64,000 nt of DNA from Pseudoflavonifractor sp. AF19-9AC (GCF_003478995.1 NZ_QUGI01000007.1:1-64000), one strand, 5' to 3'; positions 8,783-16,262 are shown, counted from the first letter of the stretch. Numbers and translations: made by a program. The notes: generated from the letters alone by a model not told the origin.

Positions 8783-9673
8783 TTACACCTTCTTTGCTCT
8801 CTTTTTGCCAAACAGGCCAGTGGGTTTAAACAACAGAATGATGACAATCACAATGTAGCCAATGGCCTCTTTAAAGCCCGTGCTGATATATGCTCCAGCA
8901 AAGGTTTCCGCCAGGCCAAACAAAATGCCGCCAAAGAAAGAACCGTAAAAGCTTCCGACACCGCCCAGCATAGCCGCAGCCCATGCTTTAATTGTTCCCC
9001 ACATGCCCATATCAATGGAAATGATATTATAATACGAGGAAAACAGCACGCCGCCGATCACGCCAAAGAAACCGCCCAAGCCATAAATCAGAGGAATAAT
9101 CTTATTGACAGGGATACCCATCAGGGAAGCTGTGGTAATGTCCTGCATAATACATTGTGTTGCTTTTCCCAGCTTAGTCTTTTCCATGACCCAAGTCAGG
9201 ACCAGCATGGCAACAGCAGCAACAGCCAGAACAAGCATCTGCTGATACTGAATCTGGAACTCACCAATGGTAATGCCTGCGCCTCGGGAAATCAGAGCAG
9301 GGAATGCCATCGGTTCAGTTCCCCATGTGACCTGCGCAATCGTCCGAAGCACGAAAGCAGCTCCCAGAGCACTAATCATGGGCACCATACGACTGGCTCC
9401 ACGCACAGGACGATATACGGTACGTTCAATGGTCATTCCGATTAATGCGGCAGCGAATCCAGCCAAAATCATGGCCGCCACAATAGGTAATCCACTGGTA
9501 CACAGGGCAAGTGCGATAAAGGTACCAAACACGTACAAGTCGCCGTGTGCAAAGTTAATTAAGTACAAAAGGCTATACACCATGCTGTATCCTACCGCGA
9601 TCATGGCGTACATGCTGCCCAGGGAAAGGCCGTTAATAAGCTGATTTAAAAAATATTCTAGTTCTGGGTTCAT
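8783..9673 (-). CDS. livH: Branched-chain amino acid-type ABC transporter permease LivH
   Basis: Inner-membrane permease, 296 residues, with the N-terminal LINGLSLGSMYAMIAVGYSM and NFAHGDLYVFGTF blocks that define LivH, and the KLGKATQCIMQD coupling loop. The end GLFGKKRAKKV is basic and cytosolic. It lies 82 bp after the last gene of cassette 1 and directly ahead of livM. It would pair with LivM as the translocation pore. Confidence 0.9.
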   Translation of the reverse strand: MNPELEYFLNQLINGLSLGSMYAMIAVGYSMVYSLLYLINFAHGDLYVFGTFIALALCTSGLPIVAAMILAGFAAALIGMTIERTVYRPVRGASRMVPMISALGAAFVLRTIAQVTWGTEPMAFPALISRGAGITIGEFQIQYQQMLVLAVAAVAMLVLTWVMEKTKLGKATQCIMQDITTASLMGIPVNKIIPLIYGLGGFFGVIGGVLFSSYYNIISIDMGMWGTIKAWAAAMLGGVGSFYGSFFGGILFGLAETFAGAYISTGFKEAIGYIVIVIILLFKPTGLFGKKRAKKV

Positions 9674-9755
9674 GCTCTCATTCCTTTACAAAAAAATCGC
9701 ACTGTAACCACCTATCTATGCATAGCGAGAACTTTCTCTTTTTCCTGCTATGAAA

Positions 9756-10271
9756 TTATCCATTGCAAAGGGACAGGGCTTCCTCATAATACTTCTGATC
9801 CTTGCGCATAAAAGCCTGACCCACACCCCATGGGAAATACTGGAACACCCAAACATTTACATTTGCAATATAGGCACGGAAAGCAGAAAGCAATTCCACA
9901 AATTCCTGTCGGGTAAGCGTATCCATGATCTTGTCAATCTCTTTGGTGAAATAATACTGCTTATAGAGTCCACAATACTCTCCAAAGTGAGAGGGTTGTA
10001 CAAACCAGAAGCGAGCAATTTTGCAAAGCTCCTCCATGGAATAATACTCGTCTCTGGCCAGTTCTACCAAGAAATAACACCAATCTGTTACATATCCGCA
10101 GTCGGGAGCTCCATAGAACCAGGTTGTGAAAATCTGGTTATCCTGAGGATATCCAGCGCCCGCTTTGCTGATGGAATAACGGAACACATCCAGCACATCC
10201 TGATCGGGCTCCAGAGACGACACGGCGATCTGCTCCTCAATTTCAGCCTTGAGCTGTTTAAACGTCTTCAT
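9756..10271 (-). CDS. Cucumopine synthase-related helical bundle protein, type A (cassette 1)
   Basis: Soluble helical protein of 171 residues, closely matching the type A helical protein of the other cassette: LEPDQDVLDVFRYSISK, DNQIFTTWFYG, DWCYF, YCGL-KQY and the end block N-x-N-V-W with WGVGQAF. Its last gene position in the cassette and 3-bp gap after the type A cyclophilin-like gene are the same. The strictly kept Trp/Tyr/Asp positions (W51, W64, W-G near 148) are candidates for the binding surface. Function inferred only from resemblance to the cucumopine synthase helical domain. Confidence 0.6.
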   Translation of the reverse strand: MKTFKQLKAEIEEQIAVSSLEPDQDVLDVFRYSISKAGAGYPQDNQIFTTWFYGAPDCGYVTDWCYFLVELARDEYYSMEELCKIARFWFVQPSHFGEYCGLYKQYYFTKEIDKIMDTLTRQEFVELLSAFRAYIANVNVWVFQYFPWGVGQAFMRKDQKYYEEALSLCNG

Positions 10272-10274
10272 ATT

Positions 10275-10718
10275 TCAGTCCTCCGCAACAAATTCCACAA
10301 CCAACACTTCTTTAGTGCGTGTGGCGCTCTTCCACTGCAGCTTTCCAACCTGCTTCAGGGTCTCCAGATCCTCTTCCACCACATCCGCCACAGGCGTATA
10401 GCTGCGAGAATCCTCACACTCATCATACTTTACCAGCATCTCTGTACTGTTCCCCTGAGGAAACAGCAGACTGATTCGCCCGACCGGGGCATCCTTCATG
10501 CATTCACTCTCCATCTCCTGGGGCGGAATGTCAAAAAAGCGCTTTCCCATGTAGACAGATCGATTTCGGAGCATCCAACCGCCCACCATCTCATGGCCTT
10601 GGATCGTCTTAATGGGCATATTCTCAATAAGTGCTTTCAGTGCATTTTCATTCTTTCCACAGGACTGGCAACGGACAGACAAATTGAGCTGCGGCCAAAC
10701 CATTTTAAACTGTAACAT
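10275..10718 (-). CDS. Cyclophilin-like protein (DUF3830-like), type A (cassette 1)
   Basis: 147-residue beta-rich protein, gapless counterpart of the type A protein of cassette 2. The GHEMVGGWML block (41-50), MKDAPVGR, LLFPQG, LVKYDE and SATRTKE are conserved; variation is concentrated at residues 56-73, a likely loop. Two ATGs stand in tandem; the second is chosen because it gives the same length and alignment as the other copy and a better spacing to the GGGAGG box. It would supply His42 and Glu43 to a shared pocket (inference). Confidence 0.6.
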   Translation of the reverse strand: MLQFKMVWPQLNLSVRCQSCGKNENALKALIENMPIKTIQGHEMVGGWMLRNRSVYMGKRFFDIPPQEMESECMKDAPVGRISLLFPQGNSTEMLVKYDECEDSRSYTPVADVVEEDLETLKQVGKLQWKSATRTKEVLVVEFVAED

Positions 10719-10737
10719 CATTTGTTCCTCCCAAGGT

Positions 10738-11259
10738 TCAAATATAGCTTTCGTCGGCGCGGCAAGCCATTTCCACCAGTTCTTTGCGGTTGGGAATGAC
10801 AAACGCGGCACTCAGGCCCCACTTGACCCGATAATTTTGCCAGGCATTGATGCTCGAGCCATACAAATAGAGCGCGTTGAGCAGCTGCAAAATCTCATCT
10901 TTATCGTTCATCTCGTTGACACATGCCATGGTACGGCGGGTCAAATCAGCCAGAGTCCACATACCGGACAGTTCTGCAGTTCCAAGCGCCTTCGGAAGTA
11001 GCAGATTCATCTGCTGCTTCATCTTCTCTACCGGCAGATTGGAATCCTTGGTCAGTTTGATGATATTGTAGACATAATAGGGAACCAGATAGCGGCTTGC
11101 CGTAGCACCCTCGAACCAGGGACCCATCATCAGGCCACCTGTACCGCATCGAGAAGGAGCAATTTCGTACTCAAATACCCGAAGAATATCTTCCGGACAG
11201 TTCTCCACACTCTGTGCGGCTATGGTCTCAATTTCGTTCTTCAATGCTTTCCAGTCCAT
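10738..11259 (-). CDS. Cucumopine synthase-related helical bundle protein, type B (cassette 1)
   Basis: 173-residue helical protein, counterpart of the type B helical protein of cassette 2. Shared blocks: PEDILRVFEYEI, CGTGGLMMGPWFEGATASRY, PYYVYNIIKL, LLPKALGTAEL, LQLLNALYLYGSS and N-A-W with KWGLSAAF. It starts 3 bp after the type B cyclophilin-like gene and ends 19 bp ahead of the type A one. No transmembrane segment or signal peptide is seen. Confidence 0.58.
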   Translation of the reverse strand: MDWKALKNEIETIAAQSVENCPEDILRVFEYEIAPSRCGTGGLMMGPWFEGATASRYLVPYYVYNIIKLTKDSNLPVEKMKQQMNLLLPKALGTAELSGMWTLADLTRRTMACVNEMNDKDEILQLLNALYLYGSSINAWQNYRVKWGLSAAFVIPNRKELVEMACRADESYI

Positions 11260-11262
11260 CTT

Positions 11263-11715
11263 TTAATCCTCCGCCGCAAAAAATTCAACATGGTACGTCT
11301 TCTTATCCATCAGAAGGCTTTCCCAAATGGCATTCGCTACCGTCACAAAGGTCTCTTTATCCTCGTCAGCCACTTCTGCCCAAGTGGGATACGGCATGGG
11401 TTCGGTTGCGTAGCCAGCCTTCACGGTAAAATTAGCCACATATCCAGCTGTCATAAAGAACATAAACCGACCCACAGGGTAATCGGCCATGTACTCCAGC
11501 GGCTGATTTTCCTGAATCCAATTACACTCTACTTTTGGCATCTTTACATTCTGCATGTATAGCTGCAGTCCGGCTACTACGGTGACAGTCTGTACACACT
11601 TTGTAGGCAAGTTGGACATGAACCAATCAAACAGCTCCCGGTTGTGATGAATAGGACGACACCGAACCTGCTTGTCAAATTCAGGCCACCGCATAATAAA
11701 CTCTGATTTACTCAT
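11263..11715 (-). CDS. Cyclophilin-like protein (DUF3830-like), type B (cassette 1)
   Basis: 150-residue beta-rich protein, first gene of cassette 1, directly after the binding-protein gene. It matches the type B protein of cassette 2 in the FIMRW opening, HN-E-FDWF, NLPTKCVQTVTVVAG, ECNWIQEN-PLE, FFMTAGYVANF, TEPM-Y-TWAEV and the terminal VEF. As in the other type B protein the GHEMVGG block is absent. The start is set by homology and by an AAGGAAA box; upstream in-frame codons have no support. Confidence 0.55.
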   Translation of the reverse strand: MSKSEFIMRWPEFDKQVRCRPIHHNRELFDWFMSNLPTKCVQTVTVVAGLQLYMQNVKMPKVECNWIQENQPLEYMADYPVGRFMFFMTAGYVANFTVKAGYATEPMPYPTWAEVADEDKETFVTVANAIWESLLMDKKTYHVEFFAAED

Positions 11716-11751
11716 AACTATATACGTTTCCTTTCTGGCTTTTGTATATCT

Positions 11752-11795
11752 GTTTCTGAGAATTGCAGGACCGTAGTCCCGCAATTCTCAGAAAC
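11752..11795 (-). promoter_or_regulatory. Intercistronic hairpin after the binding-protein gene
   Basis: A perfect 15-bp inverted repeat (arms 11752-11766 and 11781-11795, 14-nt loop) lies between the binding-protein stop and the first cassette gene. On the minus strand no T-run follows it, so it is better read as an mRNA-stabilising or processing hairpin that raises the binding protein over the rest of the operon. On the plus strand a T-run follows, so it could also stop antisense transcription. Confidence 0.6.
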
Positions 11796-11813
11796 TTTTT
11801 TACTTGATGGGTC

Positions 11814-13070
11814 TTAGCCGACAACGCCTTCCATATCAATACCAGACACGTCCACAGCAATATCCGTGCTTACAAACTCGCCCTCGGGGCTGACCTTCAG
11901 CATTTCAACACCGCGGGGAGTAACGTCACCCTTGCTGTCCCACTGGACCTCATCGCCCAGAAGCAGATCATGTGCCACAAAGGTCTCTTGATCGGGCACC
12001 AAGTTCTTAATAAACAGAGCCAAATTGTCTTTGGTCGCACCAGCCTCAATGGCCTGAGCATAGACCTTGACAATATCATAGCTGAACGCGCAGGGTTCGG
12101 AGGGAATCTCACCGGGACGCACTGCCTGGAACTCTTCCATGAACTTCACAACAGGCTCACGGGTAGAATAGGGATTGAAGGTAACCGTCATGTACAGATT
12201 CTGAAGGGCATCCACACCAGCCAGCTCAATCAGGCGATTATAGGTCAGAGAGCTCTGTCCAACCCAGACCATGTCTTCCATACCCAGCTGATAGGCCTGA
12301 CCCAGAATCATACCGCCCTCTGTATAGTCAGCGTAAATTGCAATTCCATCCGGCTCAGCCTTCTTGATCTTGGTCAGCAGAGCAGAGAAATCCTTCTCAA
12401 CACCAGGGTTATAAGTCTCAGTTGCTACTACCTCGAGCCCCAACTGCTCAGCAACCTCCAGAGAGGTCTCCAGGTTGCCCTGACCGTGGTCGTTGTTGGC
12501 GTAAACAATAGCGATCTTCTCAAAACCCAGGTTATTGGCCATGAAACCAATGACCTGGGGAGCCTGTCTATCCTCGCGGATAACATGACGAACCAGGTAC
12601 TGATATCCCTGCTCAGTCACAGACGATGCGCTGGAGCTAGGAGCCATGTTCGTCAAGCCAGCCGCCTCGTAAATAGGAGCCGCAGCCAGAGTCTGTGTGC
12701 TGCCACCGTGGGAAATTACAGCAAAGATATCCTCATTGTCGCAAAACCGCTGGGCAACCAGTGCAGCTTCCTTAGGATCGTTTTTATCATCATAGGCTAC
12801 GATCTCAACCATCTGGCCGTTGACACCACCGTTGGCGTTCAATTCCTCTGCCGCCAACTCAGCACCCAGCTTCATCAACTCACCATACGAAGCAGAAGTT
12901 CCGGTCAGAGGACATCCAATACCGATCTTCAAAGTGTCGCCAGAGCTCCCGGAAGAGGAGGAACTTCCTGAGTTAGCGCTGCTGCCAGAAGAAGACGTCG
13001 TGTTGCCGCATCCGGTCAAGCAGGCAAGGGTCAAAGCGATTGCTAGGATGGAAGCTAACTTTTTCTGCAT
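11814..13070 (-). CDS. LivJ/K-type substrate-binding lipoprotein
   Basis: Extracellular ligand receptor of the Liv-type importer, 418 residues. It has a lipoprotein signal peptide with lipobox LTGC (Cys21), a long Ser/Gly linker (residues 25-45), and a type 1 periplasmic-binding fold beginning KIGIGCPLTGTSASYGE. GGSTQTLAAAPIYEAAGLT and VYANNDHGQG are family landmarks. It is the first gene of the train and is followed by a strong intercistronic hairpin. The ligand cannot be read from sequence; the operon suggests an amino-acid-derived compound. The start has an AAGGAG box. Confidence 0.9.
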   Translation of the reverse strand: MQKKLASILAIALTLACLTGCGNTTSSSGSSANSGSSSSSGSSGDTLKIGIGCPLTGTSASYGELMKLGAELAAEELNANGGVNGQMVEIVAYDDKNDPKEAALVAQRFCDNEDIFAVISHGGSTQTLAAAPIYEAAGLTNMAPSSSASSVTEQGYQYLVRHVIREDRQAPQVIGFMANNLGFEKIAIVYANNDHGQGNLETSLEVAEQLGLEVVATETYNPGVEKDFSALLTKIKKAEPDGIAIYADYTEGGMILGQAYQLGMEDMVWVGQSSLTYNRLIELAGVDALQNLYMTVTFNPYSTREPVVKFMEEFQAVRPGEIPSEPCAFSYDIVKVYAQAIEAGATKDNLALFIKNLVPDQETFVAHDLLLGDEVQWDSKGDVTPRGVEMLKVSPEGEFVSTDIAVDVSGIDMEGVVG

Positions 13071-13397
13071 GATGTTTTCTCCTTTGCTTCTTTAATTTTA
13101 TTCATTGCTGCGCCTACGTTTTTATTGGTTGCATACAACCTTGTTCTTACTGCTTTTCAGCAAGACGGAGATGATCCATAGGCCCAACAAAAAATAGCCA
13201 AAGTCTTTTCTCCTTAATTAGCGTGCTAAATTAGGTTTTATTAAAAATTAGGGAGTAAGCTCCCCTCTCTTTTTCATTTCCACAAATTTTATTTTTCCCC
13301 TTGCTTTTTTCTTGTCCAAATTGTATATTGTTTTATATCATTTGTAAATTAAATGTTATAAATCATAGGCATAATATTTTGTTATGGAGGTATCGCT
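13071..13397. promoter_or_regulatory. Divergent control region between the binding-protein operon and the LysR gene
   Basis: 327 AT-rich bases without a gene. It holds an inverted repeat TTAGC-GT-GCTAA at 13218-13229 with similar flanks, the kind of dyad LysR proteins bind, and a small GGGAG/CTCCC hairpin at 13251-13264. No convincing pair of -35 and -10 boxes stands out for either direction. The position fits a LysR-controlled divergent promoter; assignment of the dyad as operator is inference. Confidence 0.45.
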
Positions 13398-14270
13398 TTG
13401 AGCATTCAGAAATATCGCGCTTTCTTAACTGCAGTTGAAGAAAAAAACTTAACAAAAGCAGCAAAAATTCTGGGTTATACGCAGCCTGGAATCAGCCTCA
13501 TGATTTCTTCTTTGGAACAGGACTTTGGTTTTCCACTGCTTATCCGAACAAAAGACGGGATCTTACCCACTGAAAATGGGCAATACTTACAGGGATTCAT
13601 GCAACAGATTATTTCTCTTGAAAACTCGTTGGTAGAGGCCTCCTATCGTCTCAAGGGGCTCGAAATTGGAGAGTTGCGGATTGGAGCGCTTCCCAGCGTC
13701 TGCTCACAATGGTTACCAGAAATTATCTACCGATTTCTCCTTAAGCACCCCAACATCGATCTCAAAATATTTGAAGGTGTTTACGGCACGATTCTGGAAG
13801 ATCTATCGAAAGGCCAAATTGACGTTGCATTTGTTTCTACCCCTGTTCCAGAAAACTTTGATTTTATTTCTCTGTGGACGGATCCTATCCTGGCCGTATT
13901 ATCCAGAGATAATCCTCTTTCCCAACAAAAGAAAATTGATTTAAAAGACCTCATCCAATTTCCCTTTCTTGTACCTAACTCTGGGGGAGACGAAAGTGTT
14001 CTATATGTATTGCAGTCAGAGAATTTAACCGCAAATATCCGTTTTCGAATCAAAGGAGACGTGGCCACCATTGCCATGATAGAGCGCGGTCTAGGTGTTT
14101 CGTTAATTCCAAAGCTTGCCATAACTGCCCACTCCCGAAACGTAGTTACACGTCCGCTAACAAGAAATTATAACCGCAACATTGGAATATGCATTCGCTC
14201 GCTAAAATACGCCTCGCCTTTAGCCAGTGCCTTTATCCAAGAGTCCAAAGACTTTATTGCTTCTATATGA
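13398..14270 (+). CDS. LysR-family transcriptional regulator
   Basis: DNA-binding activator, 290 residues: N-terminal winged helix-turn-helix (residues 1-60, with NLTKAAKILGYTQPGISLMI) and a type 2 periplasmic-binding effector domain (about 90-285). Translation starts at TTG, 7 nt after GGAGG. It is divergent from the Liv/cassette train, the classic arrangement for a LysR activator sensing an imported substrate or pathway intermediate. AT-rich like the train. The effector is unknown; histidine, urocanate or an opine are candidates by context only. Confidence 0.9.
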   Translation: MSIQKYRAFLTAVEEKNLTKAAKILGYTQPGISLMISSLEQDFGFPLLIRTKDGILPTENGQYLQGFMQQIISLENSLVEASYRLKGLEIGELRIGALPSVCSQWLPEIIYRFLLKHPNIDLKIFEGVYGTILEDLSKGQIDVAFVSTPVPENFDFISLWTDPILAVLSRDNPLSQQKKIDLKDLIQFPFLVPNSGGDESVLYVLQSENLTANIRFRIKGDVATIAMIERGLGVSLIPKLAITAHSRNVVTRPLTRNYNRNIGICIRSLKYASPLASAFIQESKDFIASI

Positions 14271-14271
14271 A

Positions 14272-14294
14272 AAGGCCACAACCTGGGTGGCCTT
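14272..14294. terminator. Small hairpin between convergent LysR and XRE genes
   Basis: AAGGCCAC/GTGGCCTT stem of 8 bp with a short loop right after the LysR stop codon. The following bases are only moderately T-rich, so this is a weak terminator candidate. Confidence 0.4.
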
Positions 14295-14336
14295 TATCAT
14301 TTCTCATCATCTTATCGACCCTATAGCAACACATGT

Positions 14337-14573
14337 CTATAATTCTTTTTCCATAAACTCTTCCATTTTCTTTACCAGTTCGTTTGGCCGCATATCCAAC
14401 GCATACGCAATTTTCCAAATTGTTTCAAAATTAGCCTGTTTTTTCCCGTTTTCAATCATCGACAAATGTGTTCTAGCAATGCCTGCAAACCCACTTAATA
14501 CATCTTGTGAAATTCCTTTTGACCGACGCAGGGTCCGAATTGTCTGACCGACAGCATTTTTCCTAAACTGCAC
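14337..14573 (-). CDS. XRE-family helix-turn-helix regulator
   Basis: Stand-alone 78-residue DNA-binding protein, essentially only an HTH_3 domain: TIRTLRRSKGISQDVLSGFAG and RTHLSMIENGKKQANFETIWKIAYAL cover the five helices. Convergent with the LysR gene. Nothing nearby identifies a target. Its AT-rich composition places it in the same island as the train. Single-domain regulators of this kind are common in Clostridia, so its presence may be incidental. Confidence 0.8.
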   Translation of the reverse strand: MQFRKNAVGQTIRTLRRSKGISQDVLSGFAGIARTHLSMIENGKKQANFETIWKIAYALDMRPNELVKKMEEFMEKEL

Positions 14574-14886
14574 ATCAACCCCTCTTTTCCTGCCTTATTT
14601 TATGGGAAAAAAGAGGTTGTTATGTCTACGAAGGTAGATACTCCTGCTTTAATTACGATTACCTCCTGAAATTATCGATGTCTCAACATCTCAATTAGCA
14701 ATATCATAAAACTTATTTCAGGCGAATTCGCATTAAAAATTTTGTATTACGACTCGTCTTTCTATGAAATCATTTATTCTAATAGGCCGCTTAATACACT
14801 ATTTTTTTATCTAATTTCTCTTATAAACTTTATTGTTAAAATTCCTTCGCTCTCAGGCTAGGCATTATTTAACCAAAACCCTATCT

Positions 14887-14939
14887 CAAAAAATAAAAAA
14901 GCAGAGCTCACGGTATAATCCTTGTACCATGAACTCTGC
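14887..14939 (-). terminator. Strong hairpin with T-tract
   Basis: On the minus strand a 15-bp stem (arms 14925-14939 and 14901-14915, two G-U pairs, none mismatched) is followed by a 14-base T-rich tract. The shape is that of an intrinsic terminator. No gene lies directly upstream except rubredoxin, which already has its own hairpin, so this may be a second, fail-safe terminator or the end of a short untranslated RNA. Confidence 0.5.
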
Positions 14940-14997
14940 TTCTCAGGTTACGTTTAGATAGAAACTATTGACAAACTATAATATGACAATAAAACAT

Positions 14998-15030
14998 ATA
15001 CAAAAGAAGGCGGGCAACTTTGCCCGCCTT
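14998..15030 (-). terminator. Intrinsic terminator after rubredoxin
   Basis: A perfect 10-bp stem (15007-15016 with 15021-15030, 4-nt loop) lies 14 bp after the rubredoxin stop. It is followed on the minus strand by a broken T-rich run. Confidence 0.6.
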
Positions 15031-15044
15031 CCCACCAAGCTACT

Positions 15045-15200
15045 TTACTCCTTCTCGAACATGTCCTTGCCCAGGCCGCACACGGGGCACACCCAATCCT
15101 CGGAAACCTGCTCCCAGGGGGTGCCGGGGGCGATGCCGTGATCGGGGTCACCCACAGCGGGGTCATACACGTAGCCACAGGGGCACACATACTTATCCAT
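15045..15200 (-). CDS. Rubredoxin with a shortened first metal-binding loop
   Basis: Small cytoplasmic electron carrier of 51 residues, probably handing electrons to the adjacent rubrerythrin for peroxide reduction. The conserved core [16 protein letters not shown] and the second knuckle CPVCG are intact. The first knuckle reads C-P-C-G-Y, one residue short of the usual C-x-x-C-G-Y, so the loop that gives two of the four Fe ligands is contracted. The ATG is chosen for its AAGGAG box; a longer upstream reading has none. The gene is last in the PerR-rubrerythrin-rubredoxin group. Confidence 0.88.
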   Translation of the reverse strand: MDKYVCPCGYVYDPAVGDPDHGIAPGTPWEQVSEDWVCPVCGLGKDMFEKE

Positions 15201-15257
15201 CGGAAAAACTCCTTTCACCAAATATGAAGTCAGTTTCGCCAACAGGGCGGAATTTTA

Positions 15258-15800
15258 TTAGCCGAAGTAGCGCTTCAGCAGGCCCTCGAAAGCCTTGCCG
15301 TGGCGGGCCTCATCGCGAGCCATCTCATGCACGGTGTCGTGGATGGCGTCCAGACCCAGCTCCTTGGCCTTCTTGGCCAGCTCGAACTTGCCGGCGGTAG
15401 CGCCGTTCTCGGCGTCCACACGCATCTCCAGGTTCTTCTTGGTGGAGTCGGTCAGGACCTCGCCCAGCAGCTCAGCAAACTTGGCGGCGTGCTCGGCCTC
15501 CTCATAGGCGGCCTTCTCCCAGTACAGACCGATCTCGGGGTAACCCTCGCGGTGAGCCACACGGGCCATGGCCAGATACATACCGACCTCGGAGCACTCG
15601 CCCTCAAAGTTCATGCGCAGGCCCTTGATGATCTCTTCGTCCACGCCCTGGGCCACGCCCACCACGTGCTCAGCAGCCCAGCTCTTCTCGCCGACCTGCT
15701 CCTTGAACTTCTCAGCGGGGGCCTTGCAGATGGGGCAAACCTCAGGAGCGGCGTCGCCCTCGTGAACATAACCACAAATGGTGCATACAAACTTCTTCAT
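15258..15800 (-). CDS. Reverse rubrerythrin
   Basis: Non-haem diiron peroxidase of anaerobes, 180 residues. The rubredoxin-like FeS4 domain is N-terminal ([10 protein letters not shown] at 6-15, CPICK at 22-26), followed by the four-helix ferritin-like domain with E-x-x-H sites (EEAEH and DEARH). This order is the reverse of classical rubrerythrin. It reduces hydrogen peroxide, drawing electrons through rubredoxin; family knowledge. It lies between the perR-like gene and rubredoxin on the same strand. Confidence 0.92.
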   Translation of the reverse strand: MKKFVCTICGYVHEGDAAPEVCPICKAPAEKFKEQVGEKSWAAEHVVGVAQGVDEEIIKGLRMNFEGECSEVGMYLAMARVAHREGYPEIGLYWEKAAYEEAEHAAKFAELLGEVLTDSTKKNLEMRVDAENGATAGKFELAKKAKELGLDAIHDTVHEMARDEARHGKAFEGLLKRYFG

Positions 15801-15830
15801 AATAAAATTTCCTCCTCACATAATGTTGCG

Positions 15831-16262
15831 TTATACGCAGATGGATTCTTTGGTTGGCATCTTGGATTGCTCTTTGGTCATGCAGGCTTGGCAGGAACCA
15901 TAAAAGGTCAGCTCGTGCCGCTCCACCGCCAGACCATACTCCTCCGCTATGCTGCGGTCCAGTGCCGGGTCCAGCTTGACCCGGTGCAGGTCCATGACCG
16001 CGCCGCAGCAGCGGCAGATAAAATGGCTGTGCGGTGTGGCAACGCCGTCAAACCGCTCCTGGCCATTGACCACGCCCACACTCTGTATGATCCCCTGCTG
16101 CTGAAACAGGCTCAAATTTCGGTAGACTGTTCCGAGACTCAGGTCAGGGTGGGTTGGTTTCAGGGTCTGATAGACCCATTCGGCGGACGGGTGGATATCC
16201 GTTGCACGGATGGCATTTAAAATTGCCTCCCGCTTCTTGCTGTATCTGGTTGCACGTTCCAC
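15831..16262 (-). CDS. perR: Fur-family peroxide regulator, PerR type
   Basis: Metal-dependent repressor that releases DNA when peroxide oxidises its Fe site. 143 residues: winged helix with THPDLSLGTVYRNLSLF, then a dimerisation domain. Ligand set visible: HPSA (His37 equivalent), ERFDG, PHSHF, and MDL with the Asp typical of PerR rather than the Glu of Fur. Structural zinc Cys pairs are C-R-C-C and C-Q-A-C. It heads the operon with rubrerythrin and rubredoxin, so it probably also controls itself. Confidence 0.85.
   Translation of the reverse strand: MERATRYSKKREAILNAIRATDIHPSAEWVYQTLKPTHPDLSLGTVYRNLSLFQQQGIIQSVGVVNGQERFDGVATPHSHFICRCCGAVMDLHRVKLDPALDRSIAEEYGLAVERHELTFYGSCQACMTKEQSKMPTKESICV

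Larger units (their letters stand above)
14574..15044. other. AT-rich intergenic gap at the island edge
   Basis: 470 bases without a plausible gene on either strand. It contains two minus-strand hairpins near its right end (listed separately). Composition changes from AT-rich to GC-rich at about 15.0 kb, so this is a likely boundary of the transferred segment. No attachment-site repeat or integrase remnant was recognised. Confidence 0.5.
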
